From assembly GCA_031255695.1 (NCBI GenBank), contig JAIRSA010000101.1:1-21039 (forward strand): a DNA stretch of 21,039 nt, read 5' to 3'. Source of the DNA: Eubacteriales Family XIII. Incertae Sedis bacterium (GTDB lineage Bacteria > Bacillota > Clostridia > Peptostreptococcales > Anaerovoracaceae). Positions 1-7,400 of the stretch are shown here, in pieces (the first letter of the stretch is position 1; every line of letters begins with the position of its first letter). A model generated the notes under the pieces. That model saw nothing but the letters and a program-made list of their open reading frames with translations. It made no database searches and was not told the DNA's origin. Made by a program: the position numbers and the translations under genes.

Positions 1-17
1 GCGGCCGGGCGGCTTTG

Positions 18-959
18 TCAGCCGCCGGACGGGCCGCAGAACAGCGCTACGGCGAGGGGGATCGTGACGAGGCAGAGCAGGGTGCTCAGGCATACGAGCC
101 TTGCGGCGTAATCCCCTTCGACGCCATAGTATTGGGCGCTTATGGATGTCTGTATGTGGCAGGGCATGGCCGAGGCCAGCATGAGCACGCGGAAGGGCAG
201 GCTGCCAGGCGCATTGCCGGACAGACACATAAGCAGGTACATGAACAGCGGGCTGATGATGAATTTGCCGGCGATGACGACCAGCTCGTCCAGGCGCGGC
301 CGGGCAAATTCCCGTGTGACTGCGGAAAGGTTTGCGCCTATCACAAGCAGCGACAGCGGGACGCATAGATCTGCCATATAGTTCATGGCGGTATCGATGA
401 CCAGGGGGATGCCGATCTCGAACTCGACTATGAGGGCCCCGGCGATGACCCCGATAAGGCCAGGCGTGAGGATCTTCTTCAGCGAGAACCCGGCCCCGCC
501 CGCACCGGAAGCCCTGGCAATCTCGAAATTGCCGACGCTCCAGTATGTGGCCAGCGTGACTATGTAATACGCGAGCAGGAAGGGGAGGCCGGCGTCGCCG
601 AATACGATCTGGTTGACGGGCAGCCCGATGAAGATCGTGTTCGAAAACGTGAAGCTGGCCTCGAATATGGTGCGCCTGCCGCCCTTCAGGCGAAGGAGCC
701 GCGAGAGCCCCTTGCCGGCCGCGTAGAGCATCGCGACGTGGATCAGGCATACGAGGATCAGGATCATCGAACTGTGGAGCAGATCCGGCGTGAGGTTGCC
801 GGACAGCCCCGTGACCGCAAGGCATGGCGCGGCTATCTGCACGACTATGACGGAAAGCACGGAATTCGCGTTCTCAGGCCATATCTTCCTCACCGTGAAG
901 AAAAAGCCCAGAGCGAACACCAAGAATATGACGGCCACACTTATAATCCCATTAATCAT
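18..959 (-). CDS. AEC-family (auxin efflux carrier type) transporter
   Basis: The 313-residue protein is almost entirely hydrophobic, with about ten membrane segments arranged as two halves. This is the usual size and build of AEC-family carriers, which in bacteria export or import small organic anions such as malate or malonate. Family-like features are the N-terminal helix followed by a short RKIWPENAN loop, a VQIAAPCLAV segment in helix 2, and a C-terminal half rich in small residues. The ATG at 959 is preceded on the minus strand by AGAGG about seven bases upstream and overlaps the stop of a ten-codon upstream frame. It is transcribed away from everything else here, so its neighbours do not indicate a substrate. 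The family assignment is firm; the substrate is unknown. Confidence 0.9.
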   Translation of the reverse strand: MINGIISVAVIFLVFALGFFFTVRKIWPENANSVLSVIVVQIAAPCLAVTGLSGNLTPDLLHSSMILILVCLIHVAMLYAAGKGLSRLLRLKGGRRTIFEASFTFSNTIFIGLPVNQIVFGDAGLPFLLAYYIVTLATYWSVGNFEIARASGAGGAGFSLKKILTPGLIGVIAGALIVEFEIGIPLVIDTAMNYMADLCVPLSLLVIGANLSAVTREFARPRLDELVVIAGKFIISPLFMYLLMCLSGNAPGSLPFRVLMLASAMPCHIQTSISAQYYGVEGDYAARLVCLSTLLCLVTIPLAVALFCGPSGG

Positions 960-998
960 GCCAATACCTCTACAATCCCATTAATCATGCCAATACCT
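945..998. repeat. Direct duplication over the AEC start codon
   Basis: Two perfect 25-bp copies lie at 945-969 and 974-998, a 29-bp period. Each contains a start codon on the minus strand (CAT at 957-959 and 986-988). Perfect identity suggests a recent slippage duplication. Confidence 0.9.
956..988 (-). CDS. Possible ten-codon leader frame upstream of the AEC gene
   Basis: A 29-bp tandem duplication copied the start region of the transporter gene upstream of itself. The upstream ATG at 988 opens a frame reading MINGIVEVLA. Its TGA (958-956) overlaps the transporter ATG (959-957) as ATGA, a layout typical of translational coupling. Its own ribosome binding site is weak (AGGT about eight bases upstream). 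The frame is visible in the sequence; whether it is translated is inference. Confidence 0.35.
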   Translation of the reverse strand: MINGIVEVLA

Positions 999-1050
999 AA
1001 AATCCATCCCTATAATGCCACTGAATCAAAGCGCCACCCCGCTGTCCACA

Positions 1051-1079
1051 ATTATACCATAGCCGCCCGCAAAGGGCAA
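1051..1079 (-). promoter_or_regulatory. Promoter of the AEC gene
   Basis: On the minus strand there is TTGCCC (1079-1074), a 17-bp spacer and a perfect TATAAT (1056-1051), with an extended -10 TG one base upstream of it. Transcription would start near 1044, giving a leader of about 85 nt that contains the duplicated start region. Confidence 0.65.
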
Positions 1080-1085
1080 TTGGCT

Positions 1086-1209
1086 AAGGCGCCACTCGAA
1101 AGCCTTCCTCGAACCGCTCCTCGAAGCCCCCACGCTTTAGCGCGGATGGGGCTTGCCGAGAAGCCCTATGCAACCGGCCGGAAGGCGCCGCTCGAAAGGC
1201 CCCCACGCT
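1086..1209. repeat. Intergenic GC-rich repeats and a hairpin
   Basis: AAGGCGCC(A/G)CTCGAAAG occurs at 1086-1102 and 1182-1198, and GCCCCCACGCT occurs at 1126-1136 and 1199-1209. A hairpin pairs AAGCCCC (1124-1130) with GGGGCTT (1148-1154) around an inner CGCT/AGCG stem. No gene is seen in this stretch. The sequence turns sharply AT-rich at about 1210, where the next gene's promoter region begins. Confidence 0.6.
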
Positions 1210-1226
1210 GAAATACAACTTTTTGC

Positions 1227-1302
1227 ATTTTGCGTCGGCAAAATTTCAAAAAATACTTGCATTATCACACCAATTATGTTAACATTAATTAGCATATGCT
1301 AA
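1227..1302 (+). promoter_or_regulatory. Candidate promoter and operator of the beta-helix gene
   Basis: TTGCAT (1257-1262), a 17-bp spacer and TAACAT (1280-1285) form a plausible promoter. A perfect 14-bp palindrome, TTAGCATATGCTAA (1289-1302), would sit over the start of transcription, a typical repressor position. Upstream is a second inverted repeat, ATTTTGC/GCAAAAT, at 1227-1244. Assigning these to the downstream gene is inference from position. Confidence 0.45.
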
Positions 1303-1332
1303 CTATTGGGTTGGAATTAGCCTACCCTTATT

Positions 1333-1354
1333 CCCCCACACTCCCGTGCGGGGG
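1333..1354 (+). other. Leader hairpin
   Basis: CCCCCACAC (1333-1341) pairs with GTGCGGGGG (1346-1354), with one A-C mismatch and a four-base loop. It lies in the presumed untranslated leader of the beta-helix gene. No T-run follows, so it is not a simple terminator. Confidence 0.5.
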
Positions 1355-1372
1355 CACTTGAAGCGCGCTCGT

Positions 1373-1409
1373 AACAATGAACATAACCAACAATGAACAT
1401 AACAATGAA
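1373..1409 (+). repeat. 16-bp tandem repeat in the leader
   Basis: AACAATGAACATAAC occurs at 1373-1387 and 1389-1403, with a third partial copy at 1401-1409. The repeats create spurious ATG codons just upstream of the true start. Confidence 0.8.
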
Positions 1410-1422
1410 ATGGAGGAACAAT

Positions 1423-3423
1423 ATGAAGCAAAGCTTGAGGAACAGGATTCTGACTGTGGCGCTGAGCGCCCTGCTTGTCTTTGCCGGCACGCCGGTAGCG
1501 GGGAGCTTTGCCGCAGACGAAACCATCACCGTCATGACGGGCGAGGAGCTGGATCTGGCTTTGAGGACTGCGCCGGAAGGCTCGCTCATCGTGCTCGGCG
1601 CCGACATTGACGCTGTCACTTCAGCCACATATGGCAATGCCAGCTACGGCACCGGCACGGTCAAGAAGTTTACGATAGACGGGCAGGGGCACACCATCAA
1701 CGGGAACGGAATCAGCACAGGGGCGCCGCCTGAGGGGACCACGCCGCGCAACGGCGTCTCGAACGGCACGGCCATGCGCTTCGCGAGCTCGGCGGCCAAC
1801 ACAGACCTTACGTTCAAGAACATCACATTCCGCGGCCTTGCGTCGAGCCTGAATTTCGGCGGCGGCGCACTGGGCATATACCACGGCACGGTCACGATAC
1901 AGAACTGCACGTTCATCAACAACAAAGCTGTGGCCGCAGGCGGCGACGGCGGCGCGCTGAACGTGGACGGCACGGGCGGGCCGCTGACGATAGTCAACAG
2001 CACGTTCTACGGGAATTCCACAGGGAATAACGGCGGCGCCATATCCGCGACGGCAACGGGCAAGATACTGAACACAACCATCGTCAACAATACGGCGGGC
2101 GGCCAGGGCGGCGGGCTGCTGCACAACAATGCATCCAACCAGACGACCCTCGAAAACAGCATTGTCGTGGGCAACAAGATCGCCCCGGCGGCCTCGCAGG
2201 AGATAAGCAGCGTATTCGACGGCAGCTATCCTAATGTCGAAATCATTGCGGGGATCCCTGTGAGGTGGTCCATAACCACCACTGAACAGACGGCCCCTGT
2301 AGGGCTGCAGCTCTATCTGCCAGGGCGGGACGAGCCTGTCGCGCTCGCGGCGAACGAGACCACCGTAGTCGAATTCACGATAGACACACCGGGGACATTT
2401 GAGTACAAGAGCGCGAACGATTTCTATAAAGGCAGCATCGAGGCCTCCGCGCAGGCGGTGACGTACAGCGACGTGGCGGCCATGTCCAACGACGGCGGCA
2501 AGAACCTCCTTGGCGTCGTGTCCGAGGCGACCATAGCCGGCAGGGGGAGCAACCCTCCGACCGTGCTGCCCGTCGTCCTGAACGACTCGACGGTCACAGG
2601 CATAAGCGCTGAGGCAGCTGCTGCCTGGCTGGCGCCCGCGCCGGCCGACAACGGCGGCCTGACCCCGACGATCGCCCTGCTCGAAGGCGCGCCCGCGAAG
2701 GACGCGGCCAGCAGTTCGGCGCCCAAGACAGACCAGCGCGGCCTGCTGCGTGTAGGCGCCCCTGATATTGGCGCATTCGAATACGGCGCCTCGACAGCGC
2801 CGGCCAACACGAACGCCGCCATACTCAGCGCGGATCAGGAGAGCGCGACCACACAGAACAAGATCGGCTTCACATTGTCGGCGCAGTTAAAGGAATCCGA
2901 CAAGGTGAACGCCATAGAGATGGTATTCGCATATGACAAGAATGTGTTCAACGCGCTCCCGGCCGTCGTACCCGCCGGCTTCGAGGTGGCGTCCACCTTC
3001 GTCAATGTGGAGAAGGGCCTGATCAGCGTGGTAGTCGGCGTCGTCAACGAAAAGACGATCAGCTACGACGTGCCCATAGAACTGGCCAAGGTCTCGCTGA
3101 CAGTAAAAGAGGGCCAGAAACCCGACAAGGCATCCCTGACGCTGACAAGCTTCAAGGCCTTCTCAAGGGGGGCATCGCTGGCGTCAGAGATACTGAACGC
3201 AGAGGCGGAGACGGAGATCACGATCCTGAACACAGAGCCTAGCGATGTCAACCAGGACGGCAGCGTAGATACCGCCGACCTGTCGCTGGCCCTGTACTAT
3301 TTCGGTGCCATAAGCACCGACGAGGACTGGAGCACGACAGGGGCGGCTGACATTGACGGCGACGGAGATGTCGATATGGCCGATATCACGGTGCTCGTGA
3401 ACGCGGTGCACGCGGCACTGTAA
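1423..3423 (+). CDS. Secreted beta-helix protein with cohesin-like domain and dockerin
   Basis: The ATG at 1423 is chosen because GGAGGA (1412-1417) lies five bases upstream and the signal peptide then begins properly (MKQSLRNRIL, hydrophobic core, Ala-rich cleavage site). The in-frame ATG at 1393 has no such site. The 666 residues read as follows. Residues about 25-260 are a right-handed beta-helix with Asn/Gly-rich rungs. Residues 272-342 are a cupredoxin-like insert. GAPDIGAFEY at about 445 is the hallmark that ends choice-of-anchor-Q proteins. Residues about 463-604 are a cohesin-like beta domain. The dockerin begins at about 608 with two calcium loops, DVNQDGSVDTAD (from 608) and DIDGDGDVDMAD (from 643). 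The likely role is binding or modifying a polysaccharide at the cell surface or within a multiprotein complex. I see no catalytic residues I can name. The gene is probably co-transcribed with the next one. Confidence 0.85.
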   Translation: MKQSLRNRILTVALSALLVFAGTPVAGSFAADETITVMTGEELDLALRTAPEGSLIVLGADIDAVTSATYGNASYGTGTVKKFTIDGQGHTINGNGISTGAPPEGTTPRNGVSNGTAMRFASSAANTDLTFKNITFRGLASSLNFGGGALGIYHGTVTIQNCTFINNKAVAAGGDGGALNVDGTGGPLTIVNSTFYGNSTGNNGGAISATATGKILNTTIVNNTAGGQGGGLLHNNASNQTTLENSIVVGNKIAPAASQEISSVFDGSYPNVEIIAGIPVRWSITTTEQTAPVGLQLYLPGRDEPVALAANETTVVEFTIDTPGTFEYKSANDFYKGSIEASAQAVTYSDVAAMSNDGGKNLLGVVSEATIAGRGSNPPTVLPVVLNDSTVTGISAEAAAAWLAPAPADNGGLTPTIALLEGAPAKDAASSSAPKTDQRGLLRVGAPDIGAFEYGASTAPANTNAAILSADQESATTQNKIGFTLSAQLKESDKVNAIEMVFAYDKNVFNALPAVVPAGFEVASTFVNVEKGLISVVVGVVNEKTISYDVPIELAKVSLTVKEGQKPDKASLTLTSFKAFSRGASLASEILNAEAETEITILNTEPSDVNQDGSVDTADLSLALYYFGAISTDEDWSTTGAADIDGDGDVDMADITVLVNAVHAAL

Positions 3424-3454
3424 GCACAGCACGAGCACAGCAAGAGCACAGCAA
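3424..3454 (+). repeat. 11-bp tandem repeat after the stop codon
   Basis: Starting directly after the TAA there is one partial and two perfect copies of GAGCACAGCAA (3424-3432, 3433-3443, 3444-3454). Confidence 0.8.
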
Positions 3455-3497
3455 GAAAGTCCTGCGCAGCGCCATAGGCGCACGCGGCAAGCGCAAC

Positions 3498-3529
3498 GCC
3501 CGCCTACAGCCCCGATACTGTAGGCGGGC
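3498..3529 (+). terminator. Strong intergenic hairpin, possible terminator
   Basis: A perfect 12-bp stem pairs GCCCGCCTACAG (3498-3509) with CTGTAGGCGGGC (3518-3529) around an eight-base loop. There is no following T-run, so it may terminate poorly or act mainly as an mRNA-stabilising or attenuating structure between the two surface-protein genes. Confidence 0.5.
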
Positions 3530-3575
3530 GCCGTGCGCCGTACGGCAGGGCCGGCGGGATCAAGGAGGAGTGGAA

Positions 3576-4271
3576 TTGAAGAGGCCTATTATATTGATAC
3601 TATGGTGCGTGGCCATGGCGGCGCTGGCTGCGGCGCCGGCCTACGCGGCCCCGGACGCAGGGATCCGGGCGGACATAAGCGACATAAAGGAGGAAGGCGG
3701 GGAACTGCGCTTCAGCCTGAACATAGCGGCAGAGGCGCCGACGGAGAATTATTCGTCGCTGGATTTCAGCCTCGTGAGCGCTGACCCGGAACACCTATAC
3801 ATTGACAAAGACCCTGAGGGCGACAGCGAAAAGAATCTGCGGATCGCGTTCCCGGACGCATATGGCAGCGCCTACCACAAAGGCAGGCTGGACGAGGACG
3901 GCGCCATGCGGCACCTGATAGGGATATTCTCGCAAAGCGGGCAGAACGACATCGGGGAGGAGACGGAGATATGCAGTGTCAGCATGGTGTACAGCGGCGA
4001 CGGGCCGGCCACGCTTTCGCTGGAGGGCCTTCAGCTGGTTTACATAGATGAAAACAACGAAGTGCAGTCGGTAAAGACCGATTCAGTATGGAGCAGGGAG
4101 ATAGACAGCGGCCTGCTTACGACGATAAGAGAGAGCGAGACGCCGCTGGCGGCGGGCCTTGCAGGCAGCGCAAACCTGCTGCTGGTCGCCCTGCTGTCAT
4201 GCGCGCTGGGCGCGGCAATAGCTGTCGCGGCCCTGATGCTGGCCAGGCGGCGGAAAACGCGGCAGCAGTGA
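3576..4271 (+). CDS. Secreted, C-terminally membrane-anchored beta-rich protein (possible cohesin-like)
   Basis: The start is most likely TTG at 3576. AAGGAGG (3562-3568) lies seven bases upstream of it but only one base from the alternative GTG at 3570. The 231-residue product has a signal peptide (MKRPIILILWCVAMAALA, then AAPAYA), about 160 residues of alternating beta-strand pattern, a hydrophobic segment near residues 195-220 and a basic tail RRRKTRQQ. It should therefore be held at the membrane facing outward. Strand patterns such as RFSLNIAAEAP, ICSVSMVYSGDGPATLSLEG and LVYIDENN resemble cohesin-type domains, but no diagnostic motif is present. The neighbour encodes a dockerin, so a docking role is attractive but unproven. 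It could instead be an unrelated surface protein. Confidence 0.75.
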   Translation: MKRPIILILWCVAMAALAAAPAYAAPDAGIRADISDIKEEGGELRFSLNIAAEAPTENYSSLDFSLVSADPEHLYIDKDPEGDSEKNLRIAFPDAYGSAYHKGRLDEDGAMRHLIGIFSQSGQNDIGEETEICSVSMVYSGDGPATLSLEGLQLVYIDENNEVQSVKTDSVWSREIDSGLLTTIRESETPLAAGLAGSANLLLVALLSCALGAAIAVAALMLARRRKTRQQ

Positions 4272-4309
4272 CGATACAGCCTCTGCTGCCACGTCGTCAT
4301 GCGGCTACA

Positions 4310-4357
4310 ACGGAAAAGGGCCGGGGAAGCGTATGCTCGCCCCTGGCCCTTTTCCGT
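4310..4357. terminator. Bidirectional terminator between convergent genes
   Basis: ACGGAAAAGGGCC (4310-4322) pairs perfectly with GGCCCTTTTCCGT (4345-4357). The stem continues as GGGG/CCCC past one bulged T, with a loop at about 4327-4339. The A-run and T-run within the arms suit both directions. It lies about 40 bases past the plus-strand stop and about 60 bases past the minus-strand stop. Confidence 0.85.
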
Positions 4358-4419
4358 CAATTCAATTCATTCAGCTGGGTTCATTCCATTGGTCCGGCCA
4401 TACAGACACTGTTGGCGGA

Positions 4420-7400
4420 TTATTGGAATATGTATTTGTCAGAGACGGGTATGAAACCGTCATCCCAGATGAAAACGTTAATATAGTAGCCCTCGTCGGC
4501 GAAACGGCCTCCGACATTCTCCGGCATTTCGATCCGGGCTTCGAAGTCGGCCGACTCGCCTACGGCCAGTGTCTCGCTCACATCCCTGACCACGCGGAAC
4601 AGCTTGCCGTCAGGCGTGTACAGCGCGACGTACAGCGTAAGCTGTGCCGCCCTGCTGGAGTCGTTGCGCTGCGAAGTCCTTGCGATGAGCGATGTAGAGG
4701 TCAGGTGCTGGAGGCTGTTGCCAGACCCATCGATGAAGACCATGGTGTCGCTGGGCGCCTCTTTATGGACAGTGACGCTCCTTGAGGCCGGCGTGACTAT
4801 GTAGCCTTCCGGCGGCGTGACCGAAACAGTGACCTGCGACCCTTCGGCGCCTATCCCGGTCACCGAAAGCGTGTAGGACGGCCCCGTGCCGCTCAGCGTG
4901 CCCTTGGCCGCGCCTGTGACGCTGATATTGTCAGCGCTAAGGCCGGGTATGGGCTGCGAGAAGGCCAGCGTCAGCTCTGTCGTCGTGAGCAGAAGCTCCG
5001 CGCCGTTGGCCGCCAGACCGGTGAACTGCACCTCCTGATCCGGCACTTCCTCATATTTGTGGACAGCGACGCTCCTTGAGGACGGCGTGACTATGTAGCC
5101 CTCCGGCGGCGTGACCGAAACAGTGACCTGAGCCCCTTCGGCGCCTATATCAGACACCGAAAGCGTGTAGGACGGCCCTGCGCCGCTCAGCGTGCCCTTG
5201 ACCGCTCCCGTGACGCCGATATTGTTGGCGTTAAGGCCGGGTATGGGCTGCGAGAAGGACAGCGTCAGCTCTGTCGTCGTGACCAGGCCCGCCGTGCCGT
5301 TGGCCGCCAGGCCGGTGAACTGCACCTCTTGATCCGGCACTTCCTCATACTTATGGACAGCGACGCTCCTTGAGGCCGGCGTGACTATGTAGCCTTCCGG
5401 CGGCGTGACCGAAACGGCCACCTGCGCCCCTTCGGCGCCTATATCAGACACCGAAAGCGTGTAGGACGGCCCCGCGCCGCTCAGCGTGCCCTTGGCCGCG
5501 CCCGTGACGCTTATATTGCTGGCGCTAAGGCCGGGTATGGGCTGCGAGAAGGACAGCGTCAGCTCTGTCGTCGTGACCAGGCCCGCCGTGCCGTTGGCCG
5601 CCAGGCCGGTGAACTGCACCTCCTGATCCGGCTCCTCTTCATACAGGGCGGACAGATAGTCAAAATACCACCCTGCCAAGGCCGCGTAGCCCGTGTCGTT
5701 GAGATGGATATTGTCGCCAGAATAGCCGGTGGAGAGGATCCCCTCCGACAGTTCATAGCTGTCCAGCATGCCCAGGCCGTATTCCGACGTGATCTCCTTC
5801 TGGATGGGCACGATGTTGTTGGCTATGATGCTGGGCGAGATATAGAAGTTGCCCGTGTTCTTGGCCCTCAGCGAGGTGCCTATGATCACCAGCGGGTGCG
5901 TGGGCAGCTCAAGCGCCATGTCCAGCAGCTCGCGGTAATCGTTGCGGAATGTGTCGTCGTCCACCCAGCTAGCTTCGCTCCCGCCGTTCTTGGCGTTGTT
6001 GGCGCCTATGGCGAAGAGCACCACGTCCGGCTGGAAGTTGACCACGTCGTTCCAGTTGCTGGTCTTGCCGTACCAGCCCGAACCCACTGTCGGGGCCGGG
6101 TATATCGTGTTGCGCTGCGCGCCGTAGCCGTCGCGCCCGCCGTTGCGGACCGTGAACTTGCTGTTGCCGAAGCTGCGGTTCAGCATGGTCTGCAGCCTGT
6201 CGGGATAGCTGATGCTCCCGCCGGCGCCACGGGTTATGCTGTCGCCCACGCAGTAGACCTTGACCGCCCTGCTGTTGAGCAGGGCAGGGTCAAACCGGCT
6301 CACGGTCACCTTGTAGTCGACCCTGCTGCCGTCCGCCGTCGTTATCGTGTAGGTCTGCGGCGTGGTGAAGTCGCGCGGCCCTGAAGGGCTGGCCGTCATG
6401 CCCGGCCCCAGCCGGAACTCAGGCGTCAGCGATGTAAGGCCATGGCTGGCCGGCAGCGTGATGTGGATGCTGCGGTAGGTGTCGCTCACGGCGCCTTCGA
6501 TGCCGTTGATGCTGAAACCGCCTACCTGCACACTCGCCGGCACCGCCACCTCGAAGTCCGCAGTGGCGCCCCAATATCCGACGCTTACCGTCTGGGTGCC
6601 ATAGGCCGCTGGGTCATAGCCGCTTACAGTGACTCCGGGGTGCAGGCTGCTGCCCGAAAGCACCTCGAAATCGGCGATGTGGCCGTTCCCGAAGTCGGCG
6701 CGCAGTTTCGCGCCTGCCATGTCGAGGGCCTCGCCGCGGGCATACTCCAGCTTGGATGGAGGAGTCAGCGTAAGGGTCGGGTTCAGCTGCTCGATCAGGA
6801 ATGAGTAGATGTTGTTGGCGCGCGCGATGTAGCCGGCCCTAGTCAGGTGTACATGGTCATAGGGGTTGAAGATGGACGTGTCGGCCATGCTCCATGTGTT
6901 TTCGTCGATAAGCAGGACGCGATCCCTATAGGCCGCCTCGGCCGCCACGTCACGCTCCCACTGCACGAGTATGTTGGTGCGCTCGTTGTTGTTGGTGTAT
7001 TCCGTAGGCGGCAGGCATCCGATGGTCGTGCCCATCACTACGATCGGGCGGGAAGCAAGGCCTAGGTAATAATCAAGGTATGTGCGCAGGCTGGTCTTGA
7101 AATTCGCTTCCCGCACGGCGTCGCCGCCCAGCCTAGGCCAGTTGCCGTTGTGGGAGTCGTTGCCGCCCATGAGGAAGAGCACGACATCCGGCTGGTAGTC
7201 CACGCCGCTTTCGCGCCAGTGCCTGCCGCCGTCCCATGTAATGTAGGGCATCTCGCCGTTAGTGTTGATGCAGGCGCCGGGGAGGCCCTTGTTCAGCACT
7301 TGGTAGCCGTTCCCTAAGAGCCTGGCCAGCGTGTTGGGGTAGCTGTCTTGCCCTGCATGGCCGTAGCTTGAATGCGAACTGTCGGAGTAGCCCAGATCGC

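Noticed and set aside
1393..1422. Upstream ATG starts (1393, 1405) for the beta-helix protein
   Set aside because: No ribosome binding site precedes them. They arise from the 16-bp repeat, and they would put polar residues before a good signal peptide that starts at 1423.
5704..6384. Long plus-strand open frames opposite the giant esterase gene (also 7372-8079)
   Set aside because: They lie antisense to clear SGNH and repeat-module coding sequence, lack ribosome binding sites and family motifs, and follow from high GC.
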